The position numbers and the translations under genes are program-made. A stretch of 64,000 nucleotides of DNA from Pempheris klunzingeri (Eukaryota; Chordata; Actinopteri; Acropomatiformes; Pempheridae). The notes beneath the pieces are model-generated. The model searched no databases, was not told where the DNA came from, and saw only the letters and a list, made by a program, of their open reading frames with translations. Positions 38,734 through 48,147 of this stretch are shown here, piece by piece. Position 1 is the stretch's first letter. Every line of letters begins with the position of its first letter. The stretch covers positions 20,617,043 to 20,681,042 of the forward strand of contig NC_092012.1 in assembly GCF_042242105.1 (NCBI RefSeq). The letters run 5' to 3'.

Positions 38734-40399
38734 TACAGACCCTTTCCAAAAAATTTGAATATCATGGAAAAGTTTATTTATTTCCATAATTCCATTCAAA
38801 AAGTTAAACTTTCATAGATTATAGATTCAGGGCCCACAATTTAAATGATTTCAAGTATTCATTTGTTTATTTTTACATAATTTGGGCTTCCAGCTCATGA
38901 AACCCACGAAAACAGGAATTCAAAAAATTAGAATACTGTGAAGAAATCACCATTTACTTCTCAGTTTTTGCAGAAAAAAAAGAAAGAAATTAGTATCACA
39001 TCAAATCAATCAAAATATGGTATTTTCAAAACGATATGTCAATCTTCAATACTTGGTTGGGAATCCCTTTGCCTTAATCACTGCCTCAATGCACCGTGAC
39101 ATTGATGCAATCAGCCTGTGGCATTGCCTGGGAGTGATGGAAGCCCAGATTTCCTTGATGCTTGCTGTCAGCTCTTCTTTATTTTTGGGTCTGGTGCCCC
39201 TCATTTTCCTCTTGATAATACCCCATAGATTCTCAATGGGGTTTAGGTCCAGCGAGTTGGCTGGCCAGTCAAGCACTGTGATGGCATGGGCATCAAACCA
39301 GGTTTTGGCGCTTCTGGCGGTATGGGCAGGGGCCAGGTCCTGCTGGAAGATGAAATTTGCATCTACATACAGATCCTCAGCAGAAGGAATCATGAAGTCC
39401 TCTAAAACATTCTGGTAGACTGTTACGGTGACCTTGGATTTAAGAAAGCAGAGTTTACCAACACCTGCACTGGACATTGCACCCCAAATCATGACGGACT
39501 GTGGATATTTCACTGGACCTCAAGCAGCTTGGGTTCTGTTCCTCACCCGTCTTCCTCCAAACCCTTGGACCTTGATTCCCGAATGAAAGGCACACTTTAC
39601 TTTCATCGGAAAAGAGGACCTTGGACCACTGGCCAACAGCCCAGTCCTTCTTCTCCTTGGCCCAGTTGAGACGCTTCCTACGTTGGCTCAGGCTCAGAAG
39701 TGGCTTGACCCGAGGAACCTGACTGTTGTAGCCCACCTCCTGGATGCGTCTGAATGTGGTGGTTTTTGAAGCTGTGACTCCCGCCTCATTCCACTCTTTC
39801 TGGATCTCTGCCAGATTCTTGAATCTTCTCTGTTTGATATTCCGCTGAAGCCCACGGTCATCTCTTTTGCTGGTGCATCTTCTCCTGCCACATTTTGCCC
39901 TTCCACTAGACTTTCCATTGATATGCTTGGACACAGCACTCTGTGAACAGCCAGCCTCCTTAGCTATGAACTTTTGTGGCTTACCCATCCTATGGAGGGT
40001 ATCAATGATGGTCTTCTGGCCAGTTGTCAAGTCTGCAGTCTTCCCCATATTGAACCAAACTGAGACAAGTGAACCAAACTGAAGCAATTTAATGACACCT
40101 GGGGAAACCTGTGCAGGTACTTTTTCATTTAGTAGATGATTAGTGACACTCAGTTAAAAACATTCATGCCTCGCAAAATTTGGGCTGATTTCTCCACAGT
40201 ATTCTAATTTTTTGAATTCCTGTTTTCGTGGGTTTCACGAGCTGGAAGCCCAAATTATGTAAAAATAAACAAAGAAATACTTGAAATCGTTTAAATTGTG
40301 GGCCCTGAATCTATAATCTATGAAAGTTTAACTTTTTGAATGGAATTATGGAAATAAATAAACTTTTCCATGATATTCAAATTTTTTGGAAAGGGTCTG

Positions 40400-40450
<51 letters not shown>

Positions 40451-42181
40451 AAGCTCAAATAAACAAAGCTTGAAAGTGAAAGTGAGAATGCTGATGTGCA
40501 CTTGAGGTTGCGAGACAGTACAAGAAGAATACTGAACAACACAAGACATATTTCTGTGTCTCTCTGCTCTCAGACTGGCCTATGTATCTGGTAGAGAGGG
40601 TCACATGGTGAAAATCTTATCCTTTATTAGTCTGAGGCGCTACACTCCATCCCCTGCTCTCATATTCAATGTGAGTCCTGCATATTTGATGAGCTCTCTT
40701 GTATTCTCCTCAGTTTAATTTGTTTGTGACAATATAAAACTGTAACAATACAAGAACCTAAAAAACATATTGAAAAGTCTTACCAATATTACAATATCAT
40801 TTGTAAGTGCGGATAAATAATCTGTCCACTGTTAAACAAGATATTTCACTGTTTCTCTCTGTTTTAGGGTGTTTTGGCTATTTTCTACATTATCCCAACC
40901 GATATCAACACCCTCATTAACTACTTCAGCTTTGCGCAGTGGTTGTTCTACGGTCTGACAGCACTGGCTCTCATAGTCATGCGTTTCACCAGGAAGGAGC
41001 TCCATAGGCCAGTGAAGGTGATCCATCGTCTTTTTGAAAGCAGCTCCTCTCTTATGGAGTCTAATGTCAGGTGTCATCTGACCTTGTCTCACCTCTACGC
41101 AGTAGGTCAGATTTTGGTCTTATTTTTTCATTATGTTTTTAATTGGTTGTAAATGAAATACAGCCCATTTGATTGTTGCCACTGTGCAGGCTAATGCTTT
41201 ATTCATTTGCAATTGCAAAAATTGTGAAAGTACCCATTTGAAGCACTTTTGAGGGAAACATACCTCCATATAAAATAACCATGCAATCTGCATACTTTTT
41301 AAAGTTGTGGTTAGGAGTACACAGGCTACAAGTACAAGTCAACACTAAACAGTGGACTCTGTGTAATTGATGCGAGTGATTCTGTAATTGCAGGTGCCGA
41401 TTGTCATAGCAGGCCTAATGGTGCTGGTGTCCTGCTACTTAGTCCTGGCTCCCATCATTGATAAGCCAGACCTGGAGTACCTCTACTGTACTGTCTTCAT
41501 CTTCAGTGGACTTCTCCTCTACTACCCTTTCATCCACCGGAAGGTCAAATGGGGCCGCAGTCTCATGAGTATGTTTATCATTTGATTTTTTTACTGTACA
41601 CTTAGATCTATGCAATGAATCACCCTGAACAAATAAGATATCGCTCCCATTTGTATGCCACAGTACCAATCAATCAATCAATCAACCAATCTTTATTTAT
41701 ATAGCGCCAATTCACAACAGCATTATCTCAAGACGCTTTCCATTAAAAGCAGGTCTAGACCAAACTCTTTAATTAAGAGAGAGACCCAACGATTCAGGAA
41801 TTCATATTTAATGATTCAAGAATCCCCACATGAGCAGCATCAGACATTATATTAGGCAACAGTGGCAGGAAAAACTCCCCTTTAACTAGAAGAAACCTCG
41901 AACAGAACCAGGCTCAGATGTCGGGGGGCTTTCTGTCAGGGTCAGTGGTGGGTGGGGGTTGGTCAGAGAGAGAGAGAGAGGAGGACCATCATGACCATCA
42001 GTGTGGCATAAAATGGGAAATGATGTGTTCAAAAGTCAAAAGACAAATAAATGAAAAACAATATTGTGCTGACTTCATGAATAATGCTGATGTGACCTTT
42101 GACCTCCGTTCCCCTTTAGATCCCATCACCATGCATCTCCAGCTTTTACTGGAGGTAGTTCCTCCTGAGAAGACTGAATGA
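27354..42181 (+). CDS. slc7a9: b(0,+)-type amino acid transporter 1, light chain (twelve coding exons)
   Basis: Joined exons 27354-27470, 30968-31115, 34998-35240, 36348-36473, 36598-36697, 37356-37400, 38161-38284, 38507-38610, 40574-40670, 40868-41017, 41394-41568 and 42120-42181 give 496 residues, against 487 in human (recalled). Every border is GT/AG and the frame closes at TGA. The predicted protein has about 12 membrane helices. Helix 1 carries [13 protein letters not shown], the unwound substrate-binding segment typical of LAT-family light chains. Cys154 (in PFYPSC) aligns with human Cys144, which forms the disulfide to the heavy chain rBAT (SLC3A1). Known role: apical exchange of cystine and dibasic amino acids for neutral ones in kidney and gut; human mutations cause cystinuria. 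Intron 8 is interrupted by a Tc1 element, which splicing should remove. The N-terminus is about ten residues longer than the human one. Confidence 0.96.
27842..28100 (+). repeat. tRNA-derived SINE, copy 2, in slc7a9 intron 1
   Basis: A tRNA-like head is visible, with A-box-like agcagctcgtcc near 27846 and a B-box ggttcgatccc near 27875. The body is shared with 5066-5292, including gggcgagac, ctcctgaagcagcttcag and agattcctcctgaatgaat. The end, gcgctttgagtggtc, is typical of fish SINE tails. Confidence 0.75.
28405..28685 (+). repeat. Dispersed fish repeat, unclassified
   Basis: Landmarks are aaaagtcagtgggtcactaaag, catcctac, ccaaatttcatgggaatcca, gggaccatgat, catggcaatccacccagtag and cattgccatccttggagcc. 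I recognise this arrangement as a common dispersed repeat in teleost introns, but I cannot assign it to a named family. A weaker relative lies at 51195-51345. Confidence 0.65.
28745..29212 (+). mobile_element. Non-LTR retrotransposon 3' fragment
   Basis: The frame reads [13 protein letters not shown] and, after a frame change, sequence like the conserved LINE C-terminus that precedes the stop. A 3' untranslated region follows, ending in acaatgacaataaagacattcattcat. It is 5'-truncated and broken. The LINE clade (Rex/CR1-like) is inferred from the tail and the C-terminal motif only. Confidence 0.65.
29205..30095 (+). mobile_element. Degenerate Tc1/mariner element, truncated at both coding ends
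   Basis: The transposase is readable in fragments: [11 protein letters not shown] (helix-turn-helix), the [14 protein letters not shown] linker, [12 protein letters not shown] with the first catalytic Asp, [36 protein letters not shown]. The second catalytic Asp position is spoiled (TTTPKHT), and the final third with the catalytic Glu is deleted. The right end (cctcagacttttgcaaagtgctgta) looks like a Tc1 terminal repeat; no matching left terminus is present, so it is 5'-truncated against the LINE fragment. Confidence 0.85.
30968..31115 (+). CDS. slc7a9: slc7a9 coding exon 2
   Basis: The acceptor is GCTCAG|GTTGGT and the donor TTGG|GTGAGA, phase 1 out. It encodes helix 1 with [13 protein letters not shown] and the start of helix 2 ([15 protein letters not shown]). 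Confidence 0.95.
32645..32762 (+). repeat. tRNA-derived SINE fragment
   Basis: The tract gccgaatggttacatcgccg, ttggtttgattccagc (B-box-like) and gacctttgctgcatgtcatacccc is a pattern common in fish SINEs. It is short and decayed. Confidence 0.6.
33690..33985 (-). repeat. Decayed dispersed repeat with open frame (second copy)
   Basis: On the minus strand there is an open frame with [20 protein letters not shown], then [20 protein letters not shown]. The wording LKEEQ..ALL.TGFG recalls the helicase-type Q and Walker A region seen in amplified RecQ-like fish genes (weak inference). It matches 20925-21215 around the ATG and the gcacttctc block. It has no terminal repeats I can see. Confidence 0.45.
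34998..35240 (+). CDS. slc7a9: slc7a9 coding exon 3
   Basis: The acceptor is CTACAG|GGGCGT and the donor ATTT|GTAAGT, phase 1 out. It encodes [20 protein letters not shown], helices 3-4 and the extracellular loop with Cys154, the expected rBAT disulfide partner. The human Cys137 position is Ser here. Confidence 0.95.
35241..36347. other. slc7a9 intron 3
   Basis: No gene or mobile element is recognised. A run of about 15 G lies at 36236-36250, and a weak CTCF-like word (aagggggcagcg) near 36101-36112. Confidence 0.6.
36348..36473 (+). CDS. slc7a9: slc7a9 coding exon 4
   Basis: The acceptor is TCTCAG|TGTTGA and the donor AAAG|GTGGGC. It encodes [20 protein letters not shown] and a hydrophobic helix ending MLAKG. 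Confidence 0.95.
36598..36697 (+). CDS. slc7a9: slc7a9 coding exon 5
   Basis: The acceptor is TCCAG|GACACA and the donor GATG|GTAACA. It encodes [20 protein letters not shown] followed by the invariant [13 protein letters not shown]. Confidence 0.95.
36698..37355. other. slc7a9 intron 5
   Basis: A 658-bp intron with no gene or mobile element recognised. Confidence 0.7.
37356..37400 (+). CDS. slc7a9: slc7a9 coding exon 6 (45 bp)
   Basis: The acceptor is TTAG|GAATCA and the donor TTCAG|GTAAGA. It encodes [14 protein letters not shown]. This microexon is too short to show up as a reading frame on its own. Confidence 0.95.
37401..38160. other. slc7a9 intron 6
   Basis: A 760-bp intron with no gene or mobile element recognised. 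Confidence 0.7.
38161..38284 (+). CDS. slc7a9: slc7a9 coding exon 7
   Basis: The acceptor is CTCAG|GAACTT and the donor CGTG|GTAAGA, phase 0 out. It encodes [20 protein letters not shown] and [21 protein letters not shown]. Confidence 0.95.
38507..38610 (+). CDS. slc7a9: slc7a9 coding exon 8
   Basis: The acceptor is CTTAG|ACTTTT and the donor GGCAG|GTAAAA. It encodes [20 protein letters not shown] and [15 protein letters not shown]. Confidence 0.95.
38736..38949. repeat. Left terminal inverted repeat of the Tc1 element
   Basis: It starts cagaccctttccaaaaaatt and pairs with 40186-40399 over its full 214 bp with about five mismatches. Confidence 0.92.
39046..40048 (-). pseudogene. Tc1 transposase with one frameshift
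   Basis: The transposase starts at 40048 ([12 protein letters not shown]). It has an N-terminal helix-turn-helix ([20 protein letters not shown]), a basic GRAKCGRRR linker and a DD34E catalytic domain: first Asp in VLFSDESK, second in [10 protein letters not shown], and Glu in NPIENLW 34 residues later. It ends KAKGFPTKY at 39046. Near 39510-39520, at the end of the sequence reading CLRSSE, the frame shifts by one base; downstream sequence resumes as [14 protein letters not shown]. All three catalytic residues are kept, and no other lesion is obvious. Length is about 334 codons, close to the family norm of about 340. Confidence 0.93.
40186..40399. repeat. Right terminal inverted repeat of the Tc1 element
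   Basis: Reverse complement of 38736-38949, ending ggaaagggtctg before the duplicated TA. Confidence 0.92.
40406..40451. repeat. (GT)n(GA)n microsatellite
   Basis: GT repeats to about 40437, then GA repeats. They abut the right end of the Tc1 element and form part of its insertion target. Confidence 0.93.
40574..40670 (+). CDS. slc7a9: slc7a9 coding exon 9
   Basis: The acceptor is CTCTCAG|ACTGGC and the donor CAAT|GTGAGT, phase 0 out. It encodes [20 protein letters not shown] and [12 protein letters not shown]. Confidence 0.95.
40868..41017 (+). CDS. slc7a9: slc7a9 coding exon 10
   Basis: The acceptor is TTTTAG|GGTGTT and the donor GAAG|GTGATC, phase 0. It encodes [20 protein letters not shown] through [11 protein letters not shown]. 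Confidence 0.95.
41394..41568 (+). CDS. slc7a9: slc7a9 coding exon 11
   Basis: The acceptor is TTGCAG|GTGCCG and the donor ATGA|GTATGT, phase 1. It encodes the last two membrane helices ([20 protein letters not shown] and [18 protein letters not shown]). Confidence 0.95.
41660..41960 (+). repeat. Dispersed fish repeat in slc7a9 intron 11
   Basis: AATC units are followed by ctttatttatatagcgccaa, then atctcaagacgctttcc and gaaaaactcccctttaacta, then cagaaccaggctcagatg. I recognise this as a common teleost dispersed repeat; its class is not assigned. It fills most of the 551-bp intron. Confidence 0.7.
42120..42181 (+). CDS. slc7a9: slc7a9 coding exon 12 with stop
   Basis: The acceptor is CTTTAG|ATCCCA. 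It encodes [19 protein letters not shown] then TGA; the human tail [20 protein letters not shown] is nearly the same (recalled). Confidence 0.96.
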
Positions 42182-43519
42182 GAAGGGACAGAGCCGACAG
42201 CCAGGTCAACTTCTGCTGCATGTCTTGAACAATGTCCAGCCTGGTTTTGGAAACAGTGGGCTAGAAATTTGGTGGAGCCAAAAATCAAAGCTCAGCTGAA
42301 TATCTGCATGACAAAAAGTAAAAGGGGATGCACCGAACCTGGATCTGTGTACGAGTGTGAGAAGAAATCATTTGTCATGTGGGTTCAAGGATGATAGAAA
42401 GTGTGTCTAGAGTGTGTCCTGTAGCAACACTTCTGCTGTAATTACAATGCACTTATATATAAAGAGTCAGATATAGTTAAAATAAGGCGTAGAAGAGCTC
42501 GACTGACCATATTCCAGTGATGTCTTACCCCACATGAAGAAATAAATCACTCACAAAAATCTTCCTGTGGTGATAGTTAAGCCACCATTAGAGGATATAA
42601 GGTAGGATTTCACTTTATCATACACAACCTTGTTTATGAATATAACCAGCAGGTATAGGAAGCACTGAGCACTCACGGTAAACATATATTAATGTAGTTA
42701 ATGTGCAATAACATTTTTACTGGGCCAAAGATCACATGATGAAGAGTGGTAAAGGATTTAGACATGCATGAGTCTGCTCTCGAGCAAAGGGAAATGGTAA
42801 CCATTTGAAATGCATTGCAGAAACAACATGAAGACTTAGCAGATCATGTGACAAGATGTGGAAACATGTTTATTTATGTTGCTCCTGAGGTTCTAAACTG
42901 AAACGTTAGAGTTTCTTTCATGATGTTTGCGCATTATTTAATCTCACTCCTGTCTTTCACATTGGAATGCACTGGAACGGTGCTACGATGTGTTAGCTGG
43001 TGGTTATTAAATGTGTCAGTGTTGTTGAGCATAAAGTGGACATGGGAAATAAACAATTTGTGATTCCAATAAATCCCCCTGCTGTGCCTCCCTGATCCGA
43101 CTGTGCTTTCAGTATCTTTAGTGAAAATATGTGTAGTCTGACTATCATAGGGGAATAAACTCACAAACAATACAATCAAGTGTGGCTGCTGATGTGTCAC
43201 TATCTAATATTGCAAGATGTATTTGCATTTATGGAGGTACATGTTAAACATTACATTACATTTCACATCATGCATCTGATGGCACCACTACATCAGACAA
43301 CAGCTGTAAATCCTAATATGCAGTATATGTTAGAGATGTCAAATATATATGTATATATATATATGTATATGTCAAAGACTGAAATCTGTAGATCCAATCC
43401 CTTGTTTTTGACCATACAATACAGTGGTCATACCGTAAACACATATACAGAACAATTTCAGTCCTATTCCAAGACTAATGTTTAAAAAAAAGAGTGATAT
43501 GACTGTCTCAAGGTCCCAT
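42182..43519 (+). other. slc7a9 3' untranslated region and downstream DNA
   Basis: The first AATAAA after the stop is at 42541-42546, a reasonable polyadenylation signal about 360 nt downstream. The rest holds nothing recognised apart from an AT-rich tract near 43340-43372. Confidence 0.45.
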
Positions 43520-43760
43520 CTGTAGGGCAGTGGTGCGGTGGTTTGCACCGTTGCCAGTGTTGTCATAGTAAGATGGTTCCAGGTTGGAGTTCCAGGGGTC
43601 CTCCTGTGTGGAGTTTGCATGTTGTCCCTGTGTTTAAGTGGGTTTCCTCCTCCGGCTTCCTCCTGCAGTCCAAAGACATGCAGGTTAACTGGTGACTCTG
43701 AATTGCCTGTAGGTGTTAGTGTGCATGGTTGTGTCCAGTCCAGGGTGTCCAAAGTGAGCC
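43520..43760 (+). repeat. Dispersed fish repeat, better-kept copy of the 9812 family
   Basis: It reads ggcagtggtgcggtggtttg, then cctgtgtggagtttgcatgt, cggcttcctcctgcagtcca and aagacatgcaggttaactgg, then tgactctgaattgcctgtag. This is a frequently seen repeat of fish genomes; its class is not assigned. Confidence 0.75.
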
Positions 43761-43810
43761 GACTGACCCTGAGGGATCAGCAGTACGGATGGATGGAAGG
43801 TCCCACCTGT

Positions 43811-43824
43811 CCACCAGATGTCAG
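43811..43824 (+). promoter_or_regulatory. Candidate CTCF-type site (+)
   Basis: ccaccagatgtcag matches CCASYAGRKGGCRS with one mismatch, at position 11. Confidence 0.3.
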
Positions 43825-44172
43825 TAGAGCACTGTTAAATGAAACTACGAAGGCACGGAGCGTCTGTGCCACTACATGTTTATATTAGACATTGTTGCTT
43901 TATAGTGGAGCCTATTAATGTGGTATATTTCATATTTTCAATGTAATATTAGTTCATATTGTTGTGATTGATGGCCAGTGGTTGCTGTAACAGTGGTCAG
44001 TGGGGAGCAGTAGTCTTCATTGCTGTTGTCATTAGTGCCATGATTGATAGAAGAAGATATAACTTGGATGGCAGAATGAGAAAATCTAAAGAGCCTATGT
44101 CTGTGGTCAGTCACACATTCAAGAACACTATGAAGAGACACAGGCCTGTGCAGAAACTCCATTAGGTGTTTG

Positions 44173-44186
44173 TTGCCCTCTAGTGG
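44173..44186 (-). promoter_or_regulatory. Candidate CTCF-type site (-)
   Basis: On the minus strand ccactagagggcaa matches CCASYAGRKGGCRS at all but the last position. Confidence 0.4.
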
Positions 44187-45299
44187 CACACAGTCTTTCC
44201 AAATGAGGATCTTCCAAGTACGATCCCCTGGTGTCGAAGTGAAGGTTTTCTACATTAGGTGCCAGTAAATGTGCATTGGCTGCGCTGAATGAGCGGACAT
44301 TTGCAGGAAAGCTGCTCAGCAACTTCTGCCAAATTACGCTGGAACTGTCTAGAGAAGCAGCATGTTGGTTGTGTAGCCTGGTGTGTCTGGCTCCATCTAA
44401 ATGCACTTGGAACTTTAGTCAAAGAATACTCTTTTCCTGTAGAATGGACTCAGCAGGTCCCACATGAAGACTGAATAAATGTTGATAACATGCAGCACTC
44501 TCCTGACAGTGGCCAGCTCTGAGATGGAGTTGTGATTCAGAGCACATAGCTATGTGCTCCATCCATAACATAAATGTCCTGGCTTACATCACAAATCCTG
44601 CTCCTATATTTTTGGCTTTTTGAAATTTAGAGTAGAGCAGGAGCAGTTACATTCTGTTTCATCAGTCTTTAATGGGCATTGGGTCCCAGGATGAAGAACA
44701 ACATTTTTCATTCGAGTCTTAGGAAGAAAAAGGAAAATCAGTCGGAATAAAAAAAAAAAACCCAACAAAAAAAACGTTTTATCTTGATGATGCAAGACAG
44801 CTCCTCATTCAGTGTCAGTGAAGTTCAGGGATGTGATGGCATGAGACAAGTGACTTGTTTGTAGTTAAGTATAATTATTCATGTTCAAAGATCGACACTA
44901 AACTCCTTCTGATCACAGAGAAATGTGAATTAGGGTGTGTATTTTCATGAATGGCTACATGTGCTCGGCAGATGAATCGTTTTACTTCTCAGATCATGTC
45001 CGGTCTACTGAACTGATCAAGTGCACGCAAATATGTTCTAACTGCATTGACGCTGTAGCCTGTCCTAAGCACACACATATTTCTAGACATCTTGTTCCTT
45101 TGGACCAGAGTTAGAAGAGGTAGCAATACAGCAATGTAAGAATACTCCATTAGAAGTGAAGTCATGCAATCACAGTCCATAACTAAAAGGAAAGGAGTGT
45201 TATCACTATAATTTACCTCTGTGTAATAATTTGTAATAATAATTTTTGATACATAATTTTTAATACATACTTTTATATATTTACATTTACTTTTGTGTT

Positions 45300-45400
45300 T
45301 GAAGTTTATTCTTATTCTTTTGGAGCTGTGTGGAACAAAAAGCAATTTCCCCCTGGGGATTATTAAAGGAATTGTGATTCTGATTCTGATTCTGATCCGC
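45300..45400 (+). repeat. LINE/SINE-type 3' tail with ATTCTG repeats
   Basis: The tract gcaatttccccctggggatt, then attaaaggaattgtgattct and further TGATTC units is the typical 3' tail of a fish non-LTR element. The body upstream is not recognisable. Confidence 0.6.
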
Positions 45401-47714
45401 AAAAGTATAACTGTGAAAAATGTCCCTATGGCTGATGAATTACTATATTCATTACATTATTAGTTTTATACTGATACAACAGTGTTTAGGTAGCATTCTA
45501 CTGTTCAACCGCTAGTTTTACAGTACTTTAGAGGTACTTTTGTCCAGTGGTTTTCAACTTGGGGATCAGATAAATTGTGAGATGGTTTATGGGAGAGTAA
45601 ATAAGAAAAAATAATTCTGACTCCCAAATTACTTTTCATTTTTTGGATTTTTTTGGGGATAATTTGAGTGAATCTTGGGTAAATCTAGTCAGTGATTTTT
45701 CACCACTGCTTTAGATGTAAAAAGTTCTGTTTAATATTTATGATACTATTATTATTATAATAGTGTAGTATTTCTAACACTTTTGTTTTGAGAGAGCGAA
45801 TGGAACGGACGGGGGCGTCATGTTAAAATGGGGGACATATTCAGTCTCAGCAGAGGAAGGATTGGAGCTGAGAACCTAAATCTGTCTGGCAGGGAAAAGA
45901 ACATTATCAAAATCATTATACATACAGTAGTGAGTGCTCACCTGCATTATAAACCCTTTTTAACATACAGATTTCCACATGCTTGGACATAGTTTTTCAG
46001 GTTGTATATCTTCACTTCAAAACTTTCCTAAAAAGAGATAAACTGGTCATGTCAGTGGCTTCTTTTTGTTCATTACTTGCGTGTCTTAATCAAACTTTGC
46101 ACTAGTGCAGCAGCAGATTGATTGAACATTAATATGCTAAATATTCTGATGAAAGTGAAGGCACACACACACACATTCTGTACGTATGCGTGTAGCCTTG
46201 TCTGCACGGACACACGCACACACTCACACACATCCCCCTTACAGTACACTCAAATATCATTTTATTAATGGACAGACAGCTCTGATGAGAACTCATCTGC
46301 ATATCATTATCATCACATTACTGCGCTTTTCCAATCAGTTACTGAATTAGCATTTGGATTAGAACCTCGCAATCATTTCACGACCTTTCCAAAAGCTGCA
46401 TCATGATGTGTCACTAATGAACATATGCTGCACATAAAGTCTGTGCTTGTTCTGATTGTTTTTGGTTTATCAGAAATAATTCTTCAATGCCTCAGAGAGT
46501 GATATTCGGTGGTGATTTCAGTTTGCAAGTTTCAGTTTTTGGTTTGTAATTTTCAGGGTTTATCTGGCATCCTTGATATATCAATTTGACTCATTCAACG
46601 TTTGTGAGTACGAGTATTTTAAGATATTAAACTAGACTTAATGGATAGAAGTGGCTGTAATTTCACTGATTACGGCACCTGAGGGCAGGGAAAATTAAGT
46701 CACAGTAACAATCACATCTTTGGAAGAATCCAAACACAGGTGTGAAAGGACCAAGCACCACTTAAACATCCAGCAGAGGAGTTTTGCCAACATGACCTGT
46801 TTTCCTCCATTGGAGGGCACACTTGAATAAGCAGTGGCAGTGGAGTGAGCCAGAGCCATTTCATGCACACTCTGATCCTTTTACAGTGGAGGATCCACAT
46901 CCATTTCTCCCAGACACATTCCCCAGATTTGTGGCTCAACCCCCAACTGGCACTGCTCCCAGAAATGTCCTGGCATTGCCTTTAGTGTTAAGAACATTAT
47001 GAAAAAATGCTCTTCATTTGAATTATTATGTTTCGAATGACTGTTCTCTCACAAATGTCTCATTAATAACTTTGTTTGACAGCCTTTCTCTCGCCATCAT
47101 GAAAGCCTGTTTGTCTTTCTTTTTTTCAGCCAGCAGGCAGGCCTACTGCTGATTTACTTAAGAGATGCCATGTAGTAGCATTTATGGGATAATGTCAAAC
47201 GCCAGGATATAATAATATCATATAATATAAAATGCATAACAGTAGCACAAGGAGGGAAAGAATCTTAAAGTCAGTAAATCAACTCAGTAATATGGGCTGC
47301 ACAGCCAGATCCATCTAAAGTTTGCTAATAGTAGCAAACATTAGCCTCCATGAGCTGTTAGTGCTGCCAGACCAAGTCAGGCAGTAGCAGTGTGTGGAGC
47401 AAGGAAGGTTTTTAGTACTTATGAATTTGTGTGGAACAAGCATCCAAAATGATCACAGTTTCATCGCTCTTGCTGAACTGAAATTGCTCCTTGAGGAGGA
47501 AACCTTGAGGAGCGCCTAGTATTTACTAACTGTTTATAAAGTGGGTTTAATCTGCTTTGGCTTTATTTGATTTTTCTACTTTTTAAAAAGAAATTTTTCT
47601 ATTATGATAATGTGAAATTGATTTGAAAACCCTTTGCTCTGATTGTGTAAACTCTCATTAATCTAAAACATTTGGCACCATGAGTTGTCTTTTCTCTCTC
47701 TGTGTCTTTAACCA

Positions 47715-47742
47715 TCACACACACACACACACACACACACAC
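47715..47742. repeat. (CA)n microsatellite
   Basis: About 28 bp of CA dinucleotides. Confidence 0.9.
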
Positions 47743-48111
47743 TAATGCCTAAAATGTGGATTTCTTTGTTTTATTTGCGTTTCAATGATCTCCAGGTGTG
47801 TGGATGAGCTGTGCCCAAGGCAAGTTACTGCTGCTGATAAATTGTTTATGACACCAGTTGACCTCTGTTATCTCACAAACTCTGCTTGTGAGCTTATGGG
47901 GGCTTTACACTAAAAATGCCATTCTACTTAGTGAAATGACAACAGAAAGCTGAATATCAGGACGGCTTTTTGTCTGTGCTGGCACCCCCCCCACACCCCC
48001 CCACCCCCCCTCTTTCTCACTTCCTGTAGCCTACTATCAACCTCTGTCTCTTTTCCTCCCTGCCTTTCTCTCACTCACATCCTCTCTCTGTGCACACACT
48101 CACACGTACTC

Positions 48112-48113
<2 letters not shown>

Positions 48114-48143
<30 letters not shown>
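48114..48143. repeat. (CT)n microsatellite
   Basis: About 30 bp of CT dinucleotides inside a longer pyrimidine-rich region (about 48000-48190). Confidence 0.9.

Positions 48144-48147
<4 letters not shown>

Larger units (their letters stand above)
38736..40399 (-). mobile_element. Nearly intact Tc1/mariner transposon in slc7a9 intron 8
   Basis: The element is 1664 bp, bounded by a TA duplication (38734-38735 and 40400-40401). Terminal inverted repeats 38736-38949 and 40186-40399 (214 bp each) differ at about five positions by my reading. Each repeat carries an outer and an inner copy of a ccaaaaaatt-gaata-type motif, the IR/DR layout of fish Tc1 elements such as Sleeping Beauty. The transposase is on the minus strand, antisense to slc7a9. 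The close match of the ends shows a recent insertion. Confidence 0.95.

Noticed and set aside
45300-45400. Minus-strand frame with repeated Ile-Arg-Ile-Arg
   Set aside because: It comes from the ATTCTG tail of a retroelement.
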